This document shows, piece by piece, positions 50,272-59,391 of a stretch of 64,000 nucleotides of DNA; positions within the stretch are counted from its first letter, which is position 1, and the number at the start of each line of letters is the position of its first letter. Location: NCBI RefSeq assembly GCF_958405895.1, contig NZ_CATZAR010000001.1, one strand, 5' to 3'. A program made the translations under genes and the position numbers. This DNA is from Ralstonia thomasii (lineage in GTDB: Bacteria; Pseudomonadota; Gammaproteobacteria; Burkholderiales; Burkholderiaceae). The notes beneath the pieces are model-generated. The model ran no database searches and was not told where the DNA came from. It was given only the letters and a program-made list of their open reading frames with translations.

Positions 50272-51317
50272 ACCCCGTCAATCTGCGCGCACTGACTGGC
50301 CACCGATTGTTCTGGCCGGGCGTGACGCTGCTTTTGCTGTGTCTGCTCAACGCGTGGTTCAACCCGCATTTCTTTCACCTCGACATTCGTAATGGGCATC
50401 TGTACGGCAGCCTGATCGACATCCTCAACCGCGCAGCACCGCTCATGCTCGTATCGCTCGGCATGACGCTGGTGATTGCGGTGGGCGGCATCGATATTTC
50501 AGTGGGCGCGGTGGTCGCCATTTCCGGCGCCATTGCGGCATCGCTTGTCGGCGGCACGCTGGTCGTGCAGAACGGCCTGCCCGTGTATGTGACCAAGGCC
50601 CCACTGCTGCTGGCGCTGCTGGCTGCGGTGGGCGCAGCGTTGGTGTGCGGCCTGTGGAATGGCCTGCTGGTGGCGGGTGCGGGCATGCAGCCCATCATCG
50701 CCACGCTGATCCTGATGGTGGCCGGCCGCGGCGTGGCGCAGCTCATTACCGGCGGCCAGATCATCACCGTGTACTACGAGCCGTTCTTCTTCGTGGGCAA
50801 TGGCTATCTGTTCGGGCTGCCGTTTGGGTTGTACATCGCGGCTGCTGTGCTGGGCCTGTTGTTGCTGTTGATGCACCGCACGGCGCTGGGTCTGTTTGTC
50901 GAGGCCGTCGGCATCAACCCCGTGGCCGCGCGTCTTGCGGGGCTCAACACCAAGGCGCTGCTGTTTGGCATCTACGCATTCTGCGGCGCCATGGCCGGTG
51001 TTGCGGGGCTCATCATCTGCTCCAACGTCAAGAGCGCGGACGGCAACAACGCCGGGCTGCTGCTGGAGCTTGACGCCATCCTGGCCGTCACGCTGGGCGG
51101 TACCTCCCTGGCGGGCGGCAAGTTCAGCCTGTGGGGCAGCGTGATCGGGGCGCTCATCATCCAGACGCTGACCTACGCGATCTATTCGATGGGTGTGCCG
51201 CCAGAAATCAACCTCGTGGTGAAAGCCGTGGTGGTGTTTGCCGTATGCCTGGCGCAATCGGAGGCGTTTCGCAGCATGCTCTTTCAACGCCACAGCCGTG
51301 CGGGGGCGCAGTCATGA
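50268..51317 (+). CDS. ytfT: Galactofuranose-type ABC transporter, permease YtfT
   Basis: The first of two different permeases of this importer, 349 residues with about ten hydrophobic segments. GGIDISVGAVVAISG and LELDAILAVTLGGTSLAGG are the family's conserved loops. Start and stop overlap ytfR and yjfF by four bases each. Confidence 0.93.
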   Translation: MNPVNLRALTGHRLFWPGVTLLLLCLLNAWFNPHFFHLDIRNGHLYGSLIDILNRAAPLMLVSLGMTLVIAVGGIDISVGAVVAISGAIAASLVGGTLVVQNGLPVYVTKAPLLLALLAAVGAALVCGLWNGLLVAGAGMQPIIATLILMVAGRGVAQLITGGQIITVYYEPFFFVGNGYLFGLPFGLYIAAAVLGLLLLLMHRTALGLFVEAVGINPVAARLAGLNTKALLFGIYAFCGAMAGVAGLIICSNVKSADGNNAGLLLELDAILAVTLGGTSLAGGKFSLWGSVIGALIIQTLTYAIYSMGVPPEINLVVKAVVVFAVCLAQSEAFRSMLFQRHSRAGAQS

Positions 51318-52387
51318 GAATCAATCCACGGCGCTTGCCGTTCTACGTCACGCTGTTTTTGTTTGCGCTGTTGTTCGGCTTCGGCTCGGTGACTTACACG
51401 GGCTTCTTCAGCGTGCAGGTGTTTCTCAATCTGCTGATCGACAACGCGTTCCTGATCGTCGTTGCTATCGGCATGACGTTCGTCATTCTATCGGGCGGCA
51501 TCGATCTATCGGTGGGGGCGGTGGTGGCGCTCACCACCATGATCTCCGCCGCGCAGGTCGAACACCACGGCTGGTCGATCGGTGTGGTGGTGCCTCTGGT
51601 GCTCGCCGTCGGGTGCCTGTTCGGCCTGGTGATGGGCGTGCTGATCCAGGTGTTCCGGATTCAACCGTTCATCGTCACGCTGGGCGGCATGTTCCTCGCG
51701 CGGGGGCTGTGCTACCTCATCAGCATCGATTCGATCAGCATTACAGACCCGATCTATACCGCGCTGTCGCAGTACAAGATCCAGGTGGGCGGCGGCAATT
51801 ACGTATCGCCCAGCGTGGTGATTGCGCTGGTCGTGTTTGCCGCGGCGGCGTGGCTCGCGCATTGCAGCCGCTTTGGCCGCACGGTGTACGCGCTGGGCGG
51901 CAATGAACGGTCTGCGTTGCTGATGGGTTTGCCGGTGGTGCGCACGCGCATCCTCGTCTATGTGCTCAGCGGGTTTTGCTCGGCACTGGGCGGCGTGCTG
52001 GTCACGTTCTACATGCTGTCCGGCTACGGGCTGCACGCGCAAGGTATGGAACTGGACGCCATTGCCGCCACGGTGGTCGGCGGCACGCTGCTCACTGGCG
52101 GCGTGGGGCTGATCAGCGGTAGTGTGGTGGGCGTGCTGTTGCTGGGCGTCATCCAGTCGCTGATCACCTTTGACGGCACGCTCAGCTCCTGGTGGGCGCG
52201 CATTGCCATTGGCGTGCTGCTGTGCCTGTTCTGCCTCATGCAGCGTTTCCTGGGGCGCGCGCAACGCGGAGCGTCATTGCCCCCGTCGACCCCGCACAGG
52301 CCGGCGCGGCCGTCGAACGAGACGGCCAAGGACGCCCCGGCCTCGGCCATCCTCATGCAGTCGCACGCCGTACCGCCTTTCAATTAG
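51314..52387 (+). CDS. yjfF: Galactofuranose-type ABC transporter, permease YjfF
   Basis: The second permease, 357 residues. GGIDLSVGAVVALTT, RIQPFIVTLGGMFLARG and ELDAIAATVVGGTLLTGG mark the family. The last 35 residues form a Pro/Ala-rich tail not seen in E. coli YjfF (331). No terminator follows clearly; the aroQ remnant begins 46 bases later. Confidence 0.92.
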   Translation: MRINPRRLPFYVTLFLFALLFGFGSVTYTGFFSVQVFLNLLIDNAFLIVVAIGMTFVILSGGIDLSVGAVVALTTMISAAQVEHHGWSIGVVVPLVLAVGCLFGLVMGVLIQVFRIQPFIVTLGGMFLARGLCYLISIDSISITDPIYTALSQYKIQVGGGNYVSPSVVIALVVFAAAAWLAHCSRFGRTVYALGGNERSALLMGLPVVRTRILVYVLSGFCSALGGVLVTFYMLSGYGLHAQGMELDAIAATVVGGTLLTGGVGLISGSVVGVLLLGVIQSLITFDGTLSSWWARIAIGVLLCLFCLMQRFLGRAQRGASLPPSTPHRPARPSNETAKDAPASAILMQSHAVPPFN

Positions 52388-52433
52388 GCACACGCAGTTG
52401 CGGTTTCCCGTAGGCATACCGACCTTGTAAAGG

Positions 52434-52796
52434 TTGTTTCGTGCAACTATCAGATTGCAGGCGTTGGGCGCCGAACCTGGCGTGCAGGTGGAGTCATTCC
52501 AAACCAACAGCGAAGCGGCGATGTGCGAGCGCATTCATGGTGCGTTCGAAGAGCGCCAGGACGCCGTGCTGATTAACGCAGGCGCGTGGACGCATTACAG
52601 CTACGGCATCCGCGATGCGCTGGCGATCCTGACGTGTCCGGTGGTGGAATTGCATATGTCCAACATCCACGCACGCGAGCCGTTCCGACATCACTTGGTA
52701 TTTGCTGACATCGTCAGCGGGCAGATCTGCGGGTTTGGCGTCCAGAGTTACCTTCTGGCCCTGCGGGCGGCGGCATCGGCAATCGATCACGCTTAG
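52434..52796 (+). pseudogene. 5'-truncated type II 3-dehydroquinate dehydratase (aroQ remnant)
   Basis: The 120 codons match the type II dehydroquinase from about residue 25 on: VQVESFQTNSEAAM, INAGAWTHYSYGIRDAL and HMSNIHAREPFRHH. The N-terminal segment of the family (nucleotide-like NGPNLNLLG loop and the catalytic Tyr) is missing, and no ribosome binding site precedes the TTG at 52434. The remaining frame is intact, so the truncation is probably recent. A functional copy must exist elsewhere. Confidence 0.75.
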
Positions 52797-52844
52797 CGGC
52801 GGCGGTCCTTCGTGAACCGATAGCGCTTTCCAGTTTCGACAATG

Positions 52845-53414
52845 CTATGGATGAAGCTTCTCGCCCTTGTTCAGCATGTCGATGAACTGAGTAATCTTCT
52901 TGGCACGCGTCTCGGCCTTCTTTACGTTCTGGATCCTGAACAGAATCGCGTACCGGTTCTGGCCATTCAAGGTAGCGAAGAATTGCTTGGCCTTCGGGTT
53001 GGCATCCAAAGCCTGCTGCAGGTCATCCGGCACGGTTGACGTACCCGCAGGCGAATAGGCCGCCTCCCAGCGGCCGTCTTGCTTGGCCAGCTCGATTGCG
53101 CGAAGCCCTGCAGGGCGCATTCTCCCGGCGGTGATCAAGGCTTCAGCCTTGGCGGTGTTGATCTTCGACCAGATGCTCTTGGCGGTTCTGGGCGTGAACC
53201 GCTGCAGCCAGTAGTGCTCGTTTTCCGCCTGCTTTTGCCCGTCGATCCATCCATAGCAGAGGGCGCTCTCAACGGCCTCTGCATAAGACACGGTGGATTG
53301 TTCGGCCGACCGCCTTGCGATGCGGAGCCAGACACCGGTCACAGTCTCTCCGTGGGTTTCCAGCCAGGCTTCCCAGGCTTCCTGATTGATGAAGGAAAGT
53401 TTTGGATTGTGCAT
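52845..53414 (-). CDS. YdeI/OmpD-associated family protein
   Basis: The 189 residues have the family's N-terminal ADP-ribosyl-like region (WEAWLETHGETVTGVWLRIAR, ALCYGWIDGQ, RFTPRTAKSIWSKIN) and a C-terminal helical part. Members are linked to bacteriocin or stress protection, but the biochemical role is unclear. Start at 53414 is the first Met before conserved text. It is the last of three closely spaced minus-strand genes. Confidence 0.87.
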   Translation of the reverse strand: MHNPKLSFINQEAWEAWLETHGETVTGVWLRIARRSAEQSTVSYAEAVESALCYGWIDGQKQAENEHYWLQRFTPRTAKSIWSKINTAKAEALITAGRMRPAGLRAIELAKQDGRWEAAYSPAGTSTVPDDLQQALDANPKAKQFFATLNGQNRYAILFRIQNVKKAETRAKKITQFIDMLNKGEKLHP

Positions 53415-53451
53415 CGCGCTGGACCGTTCGCCATCGAGTTTGTCGGAGACG

Positions 53452-53877
53452 TTACTCGCGCCTGAAACCGAGAACACCCCTGCCCATTGCGTTTTCGGAA
53501 ACCAATGGGTTCGGCATCCACGCCGTGCGCACTTCCAGCTTGTCTCCATCCAGCGTATAGAACCGTTCCTGCTCCGTGCCGGTCCAGGCTTCATTCCAGG
53601 ACGCGTCAACCTTCGTGATGAACCGATCGTCTTCGACCCGATACCGCCCGGTATAGGCCACGATCGTGCGGAACAGCGCCGCCAGCTTCTCGTCTGTATT
53701 CCCCTGCTCCCGCACTTTCGCGGTGAGGAGCACCATCATGCGCCCGTCAGCGCCGAAGATCAGCGACCCATTGGGATCAGCGCCCCAGGGCTGCGTACGC
53801 TCCTTAGTCTCCTGAAGCTCGGTCTCGAAAGACAACAGCCGCCAGCTACCGTGCAGCTTCGTATCGCGCTCAGTCAT
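53452..53877 (-). CDS. Lipocalin-like domain protein
   Basis: A 141-residue cytoplasmic protein with the small lipocalin-like pattern: HGSWRLLSFET at the start, then GSLIFGADGRMMVLL and YTGRYRVEDDRFITKVDASWNEAW. No signal peptide. AGGA lies six bases before 53877. It sits between the RibD-like and YdeI-like genes, with gaps of 22 and 37 bases; ligand unknown. Confidence 0.82.
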   Translation of the reverse strand: MTERDTKLHGSWRLLSFETELQETKERTQPWGADPNGSLIFGADGRMMVLLTAKVREQGNTDEKLAALFRTIVAYTGRYRVEDDRFITKVDASWNEAWTGTEQERFYTLDGDKLEVRTAWMPNPLVSENAMGRGVLGFRRE

Positions 53878-53899
53878 CGTTCGTCCTGTCATCGCTCGT

Positions 53900-54562
53900 T
53901 TAAGTATTCGTAGGCAATGGGCGCCGCAAAACAACATGCGTCGCCTTTTCTGATGCTACGGATTCAACGCACGCGTAGCCCAGCGCTCGCAAGTCGATCC
54001 CCTCAAACAGGGGTTCCCCTCGGCCAAGCAAGACCGGCGAGATCGCGATGTGCAGTTCATCGATGAGGCCTTCACGCAGGTACTGCCGGATGGTGCTCGG
54101 CCCTCCGCCAATGCGTACATCCTTCCCGCCAGCGGCCTCGCGCGCACGGTCGAGCGCTTCTCGAAAGCCGCCTGTGATGAAGTGGAAGGTCGTGCCGCCC
54201 GCCATCTCGATGGGCGCACGCGCGTGGTGGGTCAACACGAAAACGGGAACGTGATACGGCGGGTTGTCGCCCCACCAGCCTTTCCAATTGTCGTCGGGCC
54301 AATCCCCGCGAATGGGGCCGAACATGTTGCGCCCGAGAATCCACGCCCCCACGTTCCGGAAACTACGGGCGGCAAAGTCATCGTCAACGCCAGTTGTACC
54401 GCCGTCCTTGCCGAACAGGGTCCGCTGGAACGTGCGCGTCGCGACCAGCCACTGGTGCAGCTCCATCCCGCCAATGCCGAGCGGATTGTTGATGTCCTGA
54501 TCCGGACCTGCGCCGTATCCGTCAAGCGAGAGGGTGAAGCCCGCAACGCGAACGCGTGTCAT
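53900..54562 (-). CDS. Dihydrofolate reductase-like (RibD C-terminal) protein
   Basis: The 220 residues form a RibD-C/DHFR-like fold: MTRVRVAGFTLSLDG start, AWILGRNMFGPIRG, and GGGPSTIRQYLREGLIDELH with LLGRGEPLFEG near the end. These proteins are NADPH-dependent reductases of uncertain substrate. The first Met of this segment (54562) is used. It is the first gene of the three-gene minus-strand unit. Confidence 0.86.
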   Translation of the reverse strand: MTRVRVAGFTLSLDGYGAGPDQDINNPLGIGGMELHQWLVATRTFQRTLFGKDGGTTGVDDDFAARSFRNVGAWILGRNMFGPIRGDWPDDNWKGWWGDNPPYHVPVFVLTHHARAPIEMAGGTTFHFITGGFREALDRAREAAGGKDVRIGGGPSTIRQYLREGLIDELHIAISPVLLGRGEPLFEGIDLRALGYACVESVASEKATHVVLRRPLPTNT

Positions 54563-54737
54563 CGTTTGTCTCCAGCTCCAATCGGACGCCCGATCGGTCA
54601 TCAACGGATGCCGGCGTCAGGACCTGCATATTAGTACCGGGGCCAGCCGAACGTGCGGCGCGCGTCGGGCTGGCCATCGGCCGTTGGGGGGGAGGGCCCC
54701 GCCATCATTTAGAATCGCACACTTTGCCCGACCTCCC

Positions 54738-55661
54738 ATGTGGTTCAAAAATCTCCAGCTTCATCGTCTGCCGGCACCTTGGGCCGTGACCCCTGACCAG
54801 CTTGAAAAGTGGCTGGCACCTCACGCGTTTCAACCGGGCAACAGCGTAGAAAAGCAGACCTTCGGCTGGGCCTCGCCGCGTGACGACGGCGCGCTCGTGT
54901 ATTCGAACAACGGGCAGATGCTGCTGGTATTCCGTGCCGAGAAGAAGCTGCTGCCCGCGTCCGTCATCAATCAGGTGACCAAGGCCCGGGCGCTTGAGCT
55001 GGAGGAGCAGCAGGGCTTCAAGCCCGGCCGAAAGCAACTGCGCGAACTCAAGGAACAGGTGACCGACGAACTGCTGCCGCGCGCCTTCAGCATTCGCCGC
55101 GATACGCGGGTGTGGATCGATACGGCAAATGGCTGGCTCGTGATCGATGCAGCTTCGCAGGCGGTTGCCGACGACGTGCGCGGCCTGCTCGTCAAGTCGA
55201 TCGATCAATTGCCACTCACCAGCGTGCATGTGAAGCATTCGCCTGTTGCGGCGATGACGGAGTGGCTGCTCTCCGGCGACGCGCCCGGCGGCTTCACCGT
55301 CGACCAGGACGCCGAGTTGCGCTCGACGGGCGAGGGCGGCGCCACGGTGCGATACGTTGGCCACGCGCTGGAGGCAGAAGACATGCGCCGGCACATCGAA
55401 GCTGGCAAGCAATGCATGCGGCTCGCCATGACCTGGGACGACCGGGTCTCCTTCGTGCTGACGCCGTCGCTCCTGATCAAACGCGTGACGCCGCTGGACG
55501 TGATCAAGGAAGCCGAAGACCCCACCGCGCAGAACGACGACGAGCGCTTCGACTCCGATGTCGCGCTGATGACCGGCGAGTTGGCGCGGATGCTGAGCGA
55601 CCTGGTCGACAGCCTCGGCGGCGATCAGCTCGATGCCGTGCAACAGGCCAAGGCGGCCTGA
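54738..55661 (+). CDS. rdgC: Recombination-associated protein RdgC
   Basis: RdgC is a ring-forming DNA-binding protein that restrains RecA. The 307 residues match E. coli RdgC (303): MWFKNLQLHRL, FGWASPRDDG, QVTDELLPRAFSIRRDTRVWI and LTPSLLIKRVTPLDVIKEA. ATG 54738 is the family start, although the frame is open further upstream. It stands alone, divergent from the RibD-like gene. Confidence 0.95.
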   Translation: MWFKNLQLHRLPAPWAVTPDQLEKWLAPHAFQPGNSVEKQTFGWASPRDDGALVYSNNGQMLLVFRAEKKLLPASVINQVTKARALELEEQQGFKPGRKQLRELKEQVTDELLPRAFSIRRDTRVWIDTANGWLVIDAASQAVADDVRGLLVKSIDQLPLTSVHVKHSPVAAMTEWLLSGDAPGGFTVDQDAELRSTGEGGATVRYVGHALEAEDMRRHIEAGKQCMRLAMTWDDRVSFVLTPSLLIKRVTPLDVIKEAEDPTAQNDDERFDSDVALMTGELARMLSDLVDSLGGDQLDAVQQAKAA

Positions 55662-55738
55662 GTTTCGTCAGCCGGCTTGAAGTTGCGCAGGAGTCGGTGC
55701 AGGTTGACGAGGCCGTATTGTCGTAACGTGAACGTTGC

Positions 55739-56239
55739 TCAGTCGGTCCGCCCGGCGCGCAGGTCGCTCTTGCGGATGAGCTGCAAGAGCGTTTCCGCAG
55801 GCTTGCTCAAGCGCCGTGCCAACAACGTGATGAACTCGATGGCCGGCAGCGGCGGTAAAACGTCGCCATTGACGGGCGGCACCAGCCCGCCGCCGGCCAG
55901 GTTTTGCGCACGCACGGTAATCCCCAGCCCGCCCCGGGCCGCGGCAATAGATCCGGAATGACTGCAGCTGGTGCAGACGATGCGCCACAGCCAACCCGCT
56001 GCGGCCAACGTGTCGAGCACGATGGAACGCGTCACGCTCGGCTCGTTGACGAGGATGAGCGGCAGCGGCTGAGTTACGTCGACCACGGTACCGGGCCGGG
56101 CAAGCCATTCGAGCTGCCCTCGGAACAGCGGGACACCACGTCGGCCGCCTTCGCGGCGCTTGCCGGCAATCAGGTCGAGCGAGCCGTCTTCGATGCCTTC
56201 GTACGGCTTGCTGGTCATCCCCATCGTGACCTCGACGCA
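55739..56239 (-). pseudogene. LysR-family regulator remnant (effector domain only)
   Basis: Only the second part of a LysR regulator remains: VEVTMGMTSKPYEGIEDGSLDLIAG at the cut end, then FRGQLEWLARPG and GGLGITVRAQNLAGG. The helix-turn-helix domain is gone; an in-frame stop lies at 56240-56242 just upstream. The missing part would lie toward the MFS remnant, so one deletion probably removed both N-termini. Confidence 0.75.
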
Positions 56240-56497
56240 TCAGGATGCCGGCAGCGGCAACAGTTTGTGTTCGATGGTGCAGATACTCGCCATCGGCTTG
56301 GGCGTATCGATCGGAGGGGGGGGCTTGTCAGCCTTTTCTCGGTCAAGCTTGGCGTGGCTGCGCCGGCGTATCGGCTGGCGTTCTTCACCATGGGCGTGGT
56401 GACCGTGTTTTCCGCGTTGATTTTCCGCAAGCTCGACGCGAAGCCCACGCCGTTGCTTACTAAGAACCTGGAAGCCGAGGCTGTACAGGCACGCTAA
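56240..56497 (+). pseudogene. MFS transporter remnant, C-terminal end, frameshifted
   Basis: The 3' end of a drug:H+ antiporter-like MFS gene. One frame reads DAGSGNSLCSMVQILAIGLG, then VSIGG at a run of eight G (56316-56323). After the run the match continues in another frame as LVSLFSVKLGVAAPAYRL and FFTMGVVTVFSALIFRKLD to a stop at 56497. The N-terminal helices are absent. The gene is dead by both truncation and frameshift. Confidence 0.65.
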
Positions 56498-56587
56498 GGA
56501 TACCGGCGCTTCATCCCGGGTACCTTCGAACGTGTAGCCGTCATGCGGGTTTATGTGTGCATGAATCTCCGCAAAACCGCTGCCAGG

Positions 56588-57019
56588 TTATCCGCGCATG
56601 CGCAAGAGATCGGCGTAAGAAATCAGTTTGCGTTTTCCTGTTCCGAGCGTCTTGCGCTTTGATGTCGAGCGAGCTGGTTTGCTGCGCTCGAACTTGGCCG
56701 CAGCACGTGCATCTTCCTTGGCATGCACGCTGGCGGACCTGGTTTCCGCCTTGACGCGTTCGGCTTCCAGCCGGGCGGCAACCCGCTCCTCGCGGGCAAC
56801 TTCCTGCGCGGCCGAGAGGATTTCTGCCTTGAGTTGATCACGTCGCTGTTTGGCCGCAACGCGGGCGGCCTGCAGTTGCTCCTTACGTTGCCGAAGCCAG
56901 TCTTTTCGGCTTACCGGCGCGGGCCGTGCCTCTGCGGGCACACTCAGGCGCAAAGCCCGGCTGGCGGCAACTTTCTCGGCGTGGATCGGGCGGCGCGGAT
57001 CGCGTTTCACATCACTCAT
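56588..57019 (-). CDS. Basic coiled-coil hypothetical protein
   Basis: The 143 residues are rich in Arg, Lys, Ala and Glu and look like one long charged helix (RQRKEQLQAARVAAKQRRDQ, EVAREERVAARLEAERVKAE). The C-terminus is KRKLISYADLLRMRG. No known domain, signal or membrane segment is recognised. The strong positive charge suggests nucleic-acid binding. The start at 57019 is the first Met with conserved-looking sequence; GGGAG lies 11 bases before it. Confidence 0.6.
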   Translation of the reverse strand: MSDVKRDPRRPIHAEKVAASRALRLSVPAEARPAPVSRKDWLRQRKEQLQAARVAAKQRRDQLKAEILSAAQEVAREERVAARLEAERVKAETRSASVHAKEDARAAAKFERSKPARSTSKRKTLGTGKRKLISYADLLRMRG

Positions 57020-57388
57020 GGTGCGCAACGCTCCCAGGCGGCACCGCTGTGCCGCCGAGCACCAACCAGCAGGGGATGGCGGATCATGACGTTCATTCTG
57101 TCAACCGTACCATAGGGCCCCATGTCCCGCAGGGGTGATGCGCGACCATCGAGTTCTTGGGCGTGCGAATGCATGGCCCTACCGTCATTCCAATGCGGAA
57201 TCCACGTCAGCAAGGCGGCGTTTAAGCCGCTGCGTCACGGCAGCTGATGCCATTGGGCGCCTGCCCGGCGCATGGCTTTTCCGCCGCCTGCAATACCGCA
57301 TGTGCGTGAATACGCCACCAAATTGCATCGCCGTTGGCGCAAAATAACGGTTTGGGCATTTTGCGCCCCTCGCACTCTTGGAGACGGT
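57020..57388. other. Gap before ilvE
   Basis: These 369 bases separate the hypothetical gene and ilvE, which are divergent. They hold the inverted repeat at 57336-57367 and otherwise no recognisable gene. A TTGCAT at 57323 could serve as a -35 element overlapping the repeat. Confidence 0.4.
57336..57367 (+). promoter_or_regulatory. Inverted repeat in the ilvE leader
   Basis: GGCGCAAAAT (57336-57345) and ATTTTGCGCC (57358-57367) are perfect 10-base arms around a 12-base loop. It ends 21 bases before the ilvE start. It can act as an operator or as an mRNA hairpin close to the ribosome binding site. Confidence 0.5.
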
Positions 57389-58489
57389 ATGAACAACGTT
57401 GTCGAATCGGCTATTTCGATCGAGAAGCGCCCGAACCCTGTTCCGGCGGAAGAGCGCGCGCGCCTGCTGGAAAACCCCGCTTTCGGCCGCGTCTTCACGG
57501 ATCACATGGCCACCATCCGCTACACCGAGGGCAAGGGCTGGCACGACGCCAAAATCGGCGCGCATGGCCCGATCCAGTGCGATCCGTCCACGCTGGTGCT
57601 GCACTACGCGCAGGAAATCTTCGAGGGCATGAAGGCCTACCGCCTGCCGGACGGCGGCGGTGCGCTGTTCCGCCCGGAAGCCAATGCGCGCCGGTTCCAG
57701 AATTCCGCCAAGCGCCTGGCGATGCCCGCGCTGCCGGAAGACCTCTTCCTGCAGGCCGTGCGCGAGCTGGTCAAGCTCGATCGCGACTGGATTCCGTCGG
57801 GCCAGGGCTCGGCGCTGTACCTGCGCCCGTTCATGATCGCCACCGAAGTGGTCCTGGGCGTGAAGCCTTCGGCCGAATACCTGTTCTGCGTGATTGCGTG
57901 CCCGGTGGGCGCGTACTTCAAGGGCGATGCATCGTCGGGCGTCACCATCTGGGTGTCGGACAACTACACGCGCGCCGCACCGGGCGGTACGGGCGAGGCC
58001 AAGTGCGGCGGCAACTACGCCGCCAGCCTGGTCGCTCAAGCTGAAGCCACCCGCGAGGGCTGCGACCAGGTCGTCTTCCTCGACGCGGTGGAGCGCAAGT
58101 GGATCGAAGAGCTGGGCGGTATGAACGTGTTCTTCGTCTTCGATGACGGTTCGCTGCAGACGCCGCCGCTGACTGGCACGATCCTGCCGGGCATCACGCG
58201 CGATTCGTTGATCACGCTGGCGCGCGGCATGGGCCTGACCGTGCGCGAAGAGCCGTACTCCATCGACCAGTGGCAGGCCGACGCCCAAAGCGGCCGCCTG
58301 CGTGAAGCCTTTGCGTGCGGCACCGCAGCGGTCGTCACGCCCATCGGCAAGGTCAAGGGCCACAAGCACAACTTCACCATCGGCGATGGCAAGGCAGGCG
58401 AGCTGACGACCAAGCTGAAGGCGGCGCTGGTCGATCTGCAGAACGGCCGCGCACCGGACCCGCACGGCTGGCTGGACCGCCTGTTCTGA
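57389..58489 (+). CDS. ilvE: Branched-chain amino acid aminotransferase
   Basis: IlvE transfers amino groups between glutamate and the 2-oxo acids of Leu, Ile and Val. The 366 residues are of the long BCAT type. The PLP Lys lies in GGTGEAKCGGNYAASL; FEGMKAYRLPDGGGALFRPEAN, LGVKPSAEYLF and WIEELGGMNVFFV are diagnostic. GGAG lies five bases before ATG 57389. The hydrolase gene starts seven bases after its stop. Confidence 0.95.
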   Translation: MNNVVESAISIEKRPNPVPAEERARLLENPAFGRVFTDHMATIRYTEGKGWHDAKIGAHGPIQCDPSTLVLHYAQEIFEGMKAYRLPDGGGALFRPEANARRFQNSAKRLAMPALPEDLFLQAVRELVKLDRDWIPSGQGSALYLRPFMIATEVVLGVKPSAEYLFCVIACPVGAYFKGDASSGVTIWVSDNYTRAAPGGTGEAKCGGNYAASLVAQAEATREGCDQVVFLDAVERKWIEELGGMNVFFVFDDGSLQTPPLTGTILPGITRDSLITLARGMGLTVREEPYSIDQWQADAQSGRLREAFACGTAAVVTPIGKVKGHKHNFTIGDGKAGELTTKLKAALVDLQNGRAPDPHGWLDRLF

Positions 58490-58496
58490 ACCGGGT

Positions 58497-59309
58497 ATGG
58501 CCGAATCGCTTTCTGCGCCGTCCGTCGACGGCACCGAAGCCTGGATCACCACGCCCGATGGCCGTCTCCATGCCAGGCAATGGGGCGGCCCGGTCAACGA
58601 TGCCGCCAAACCGCCCATCGTGCTGCTGCACGATTCGCTCGGCTGCGTCGCGCTGTGGCGTGATTTTCCGCAGCGTCTGGCGCAGTCGACCGGACATGCG
58701 GTCATCGCCTATGACCGGCTCGGCTTTGGCCGATCCGACGCATATCCCGGCCAGTTGGATCCGGGCTTCATCCAGCAGGAAGCGTACGGTGGCTTTGCCG
58801 CGCTGACCGACCAGTTTGGCGTGGATCGCTTCTTCGTCTTCGGCCACAGCGTCGGTGGCGGCATGGCGGTGTCGATTGCCGCAGCGTATCCGGGCCGCTG
58901 CGCAGGCTTGATTACCGAGTCGGCGCAGGCGTTTGTGGAAGAGCAAACGCGCCAAGGCATCCGTATCGCTCAGGCGCAGTTTGCCGAGCCCGGCCAGATG
59001 GGCCGGCTCGAGCGGTACCACGGCAGCAAGGCGCAATGGGTGCTGGATGCGTGGGTGAACACGTGGCTGTCTCCGGCATTTGCGCAGTGGTGCCTGGACG
59101 ACGCGCTGCTTGCCGTGCGCAGCCCGGTACTGGCGCTGCACGGCACCGAAGACGAATACGGCTCGACTGCGCAGCCGGAGCGCATCGTCACGCTGGCCGG
59201 CGCGCCTGCCACGCTCAAGCTGGTGCAGCGTTGCGGGCATGTGCCGCATCGGGAGCAGGAGGCCGCTGTGCTCGCCGCCGTCAACGCCTTCCTGAGCGCC
59301 TCCGCCTGA
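58497..59309 (+). CDS. Alpha/beta hydrolase
   Basis: The 270 residues form an alpha/beta hydrolase: LLHDSLGCVALW oxyanion loop, AYDRLGFGRSD, nucleophile Ser in GHSVGG, Asp in LHGTEDEYGS and His in RCGHVPHR. Substrate is unknown. Only seven bases separate it from ilvE, so the two are probably co-transcribed. Confidence 0.88.
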   Translation: MAESLSAPSVDGTEAWITTPDGRLHARQWGGPVNDAAKPPIVLLHDSLGCVALWRDFPQRLAQSTGHAVIAYDRLGFGRSDAYPGQLDPGFIQQEAYGGFAALTDQFGVDRFFVFGHSVGGGMAVSIAAAYPGRCAGLITESAQAFVEEQTRQGIRIAQAQFAEPGQMGRLERYHGSKAQWVLDAWVNTWLSPAFAQWCLDDALLAVRSPVLALHGTEDEYGSTAQPERIVTLAGAPATLKLVQRCGHVPHREQEAAVLAAVNAFLSASA

Positions 59310-59391
59310 TTCTTGGGCGTTCGCCCGGTGCCTGAGGTGCACGGCGTCGGCATTCGCACCCGGCCTCCTTTCAGGTGCGTCGCACCAAAAT

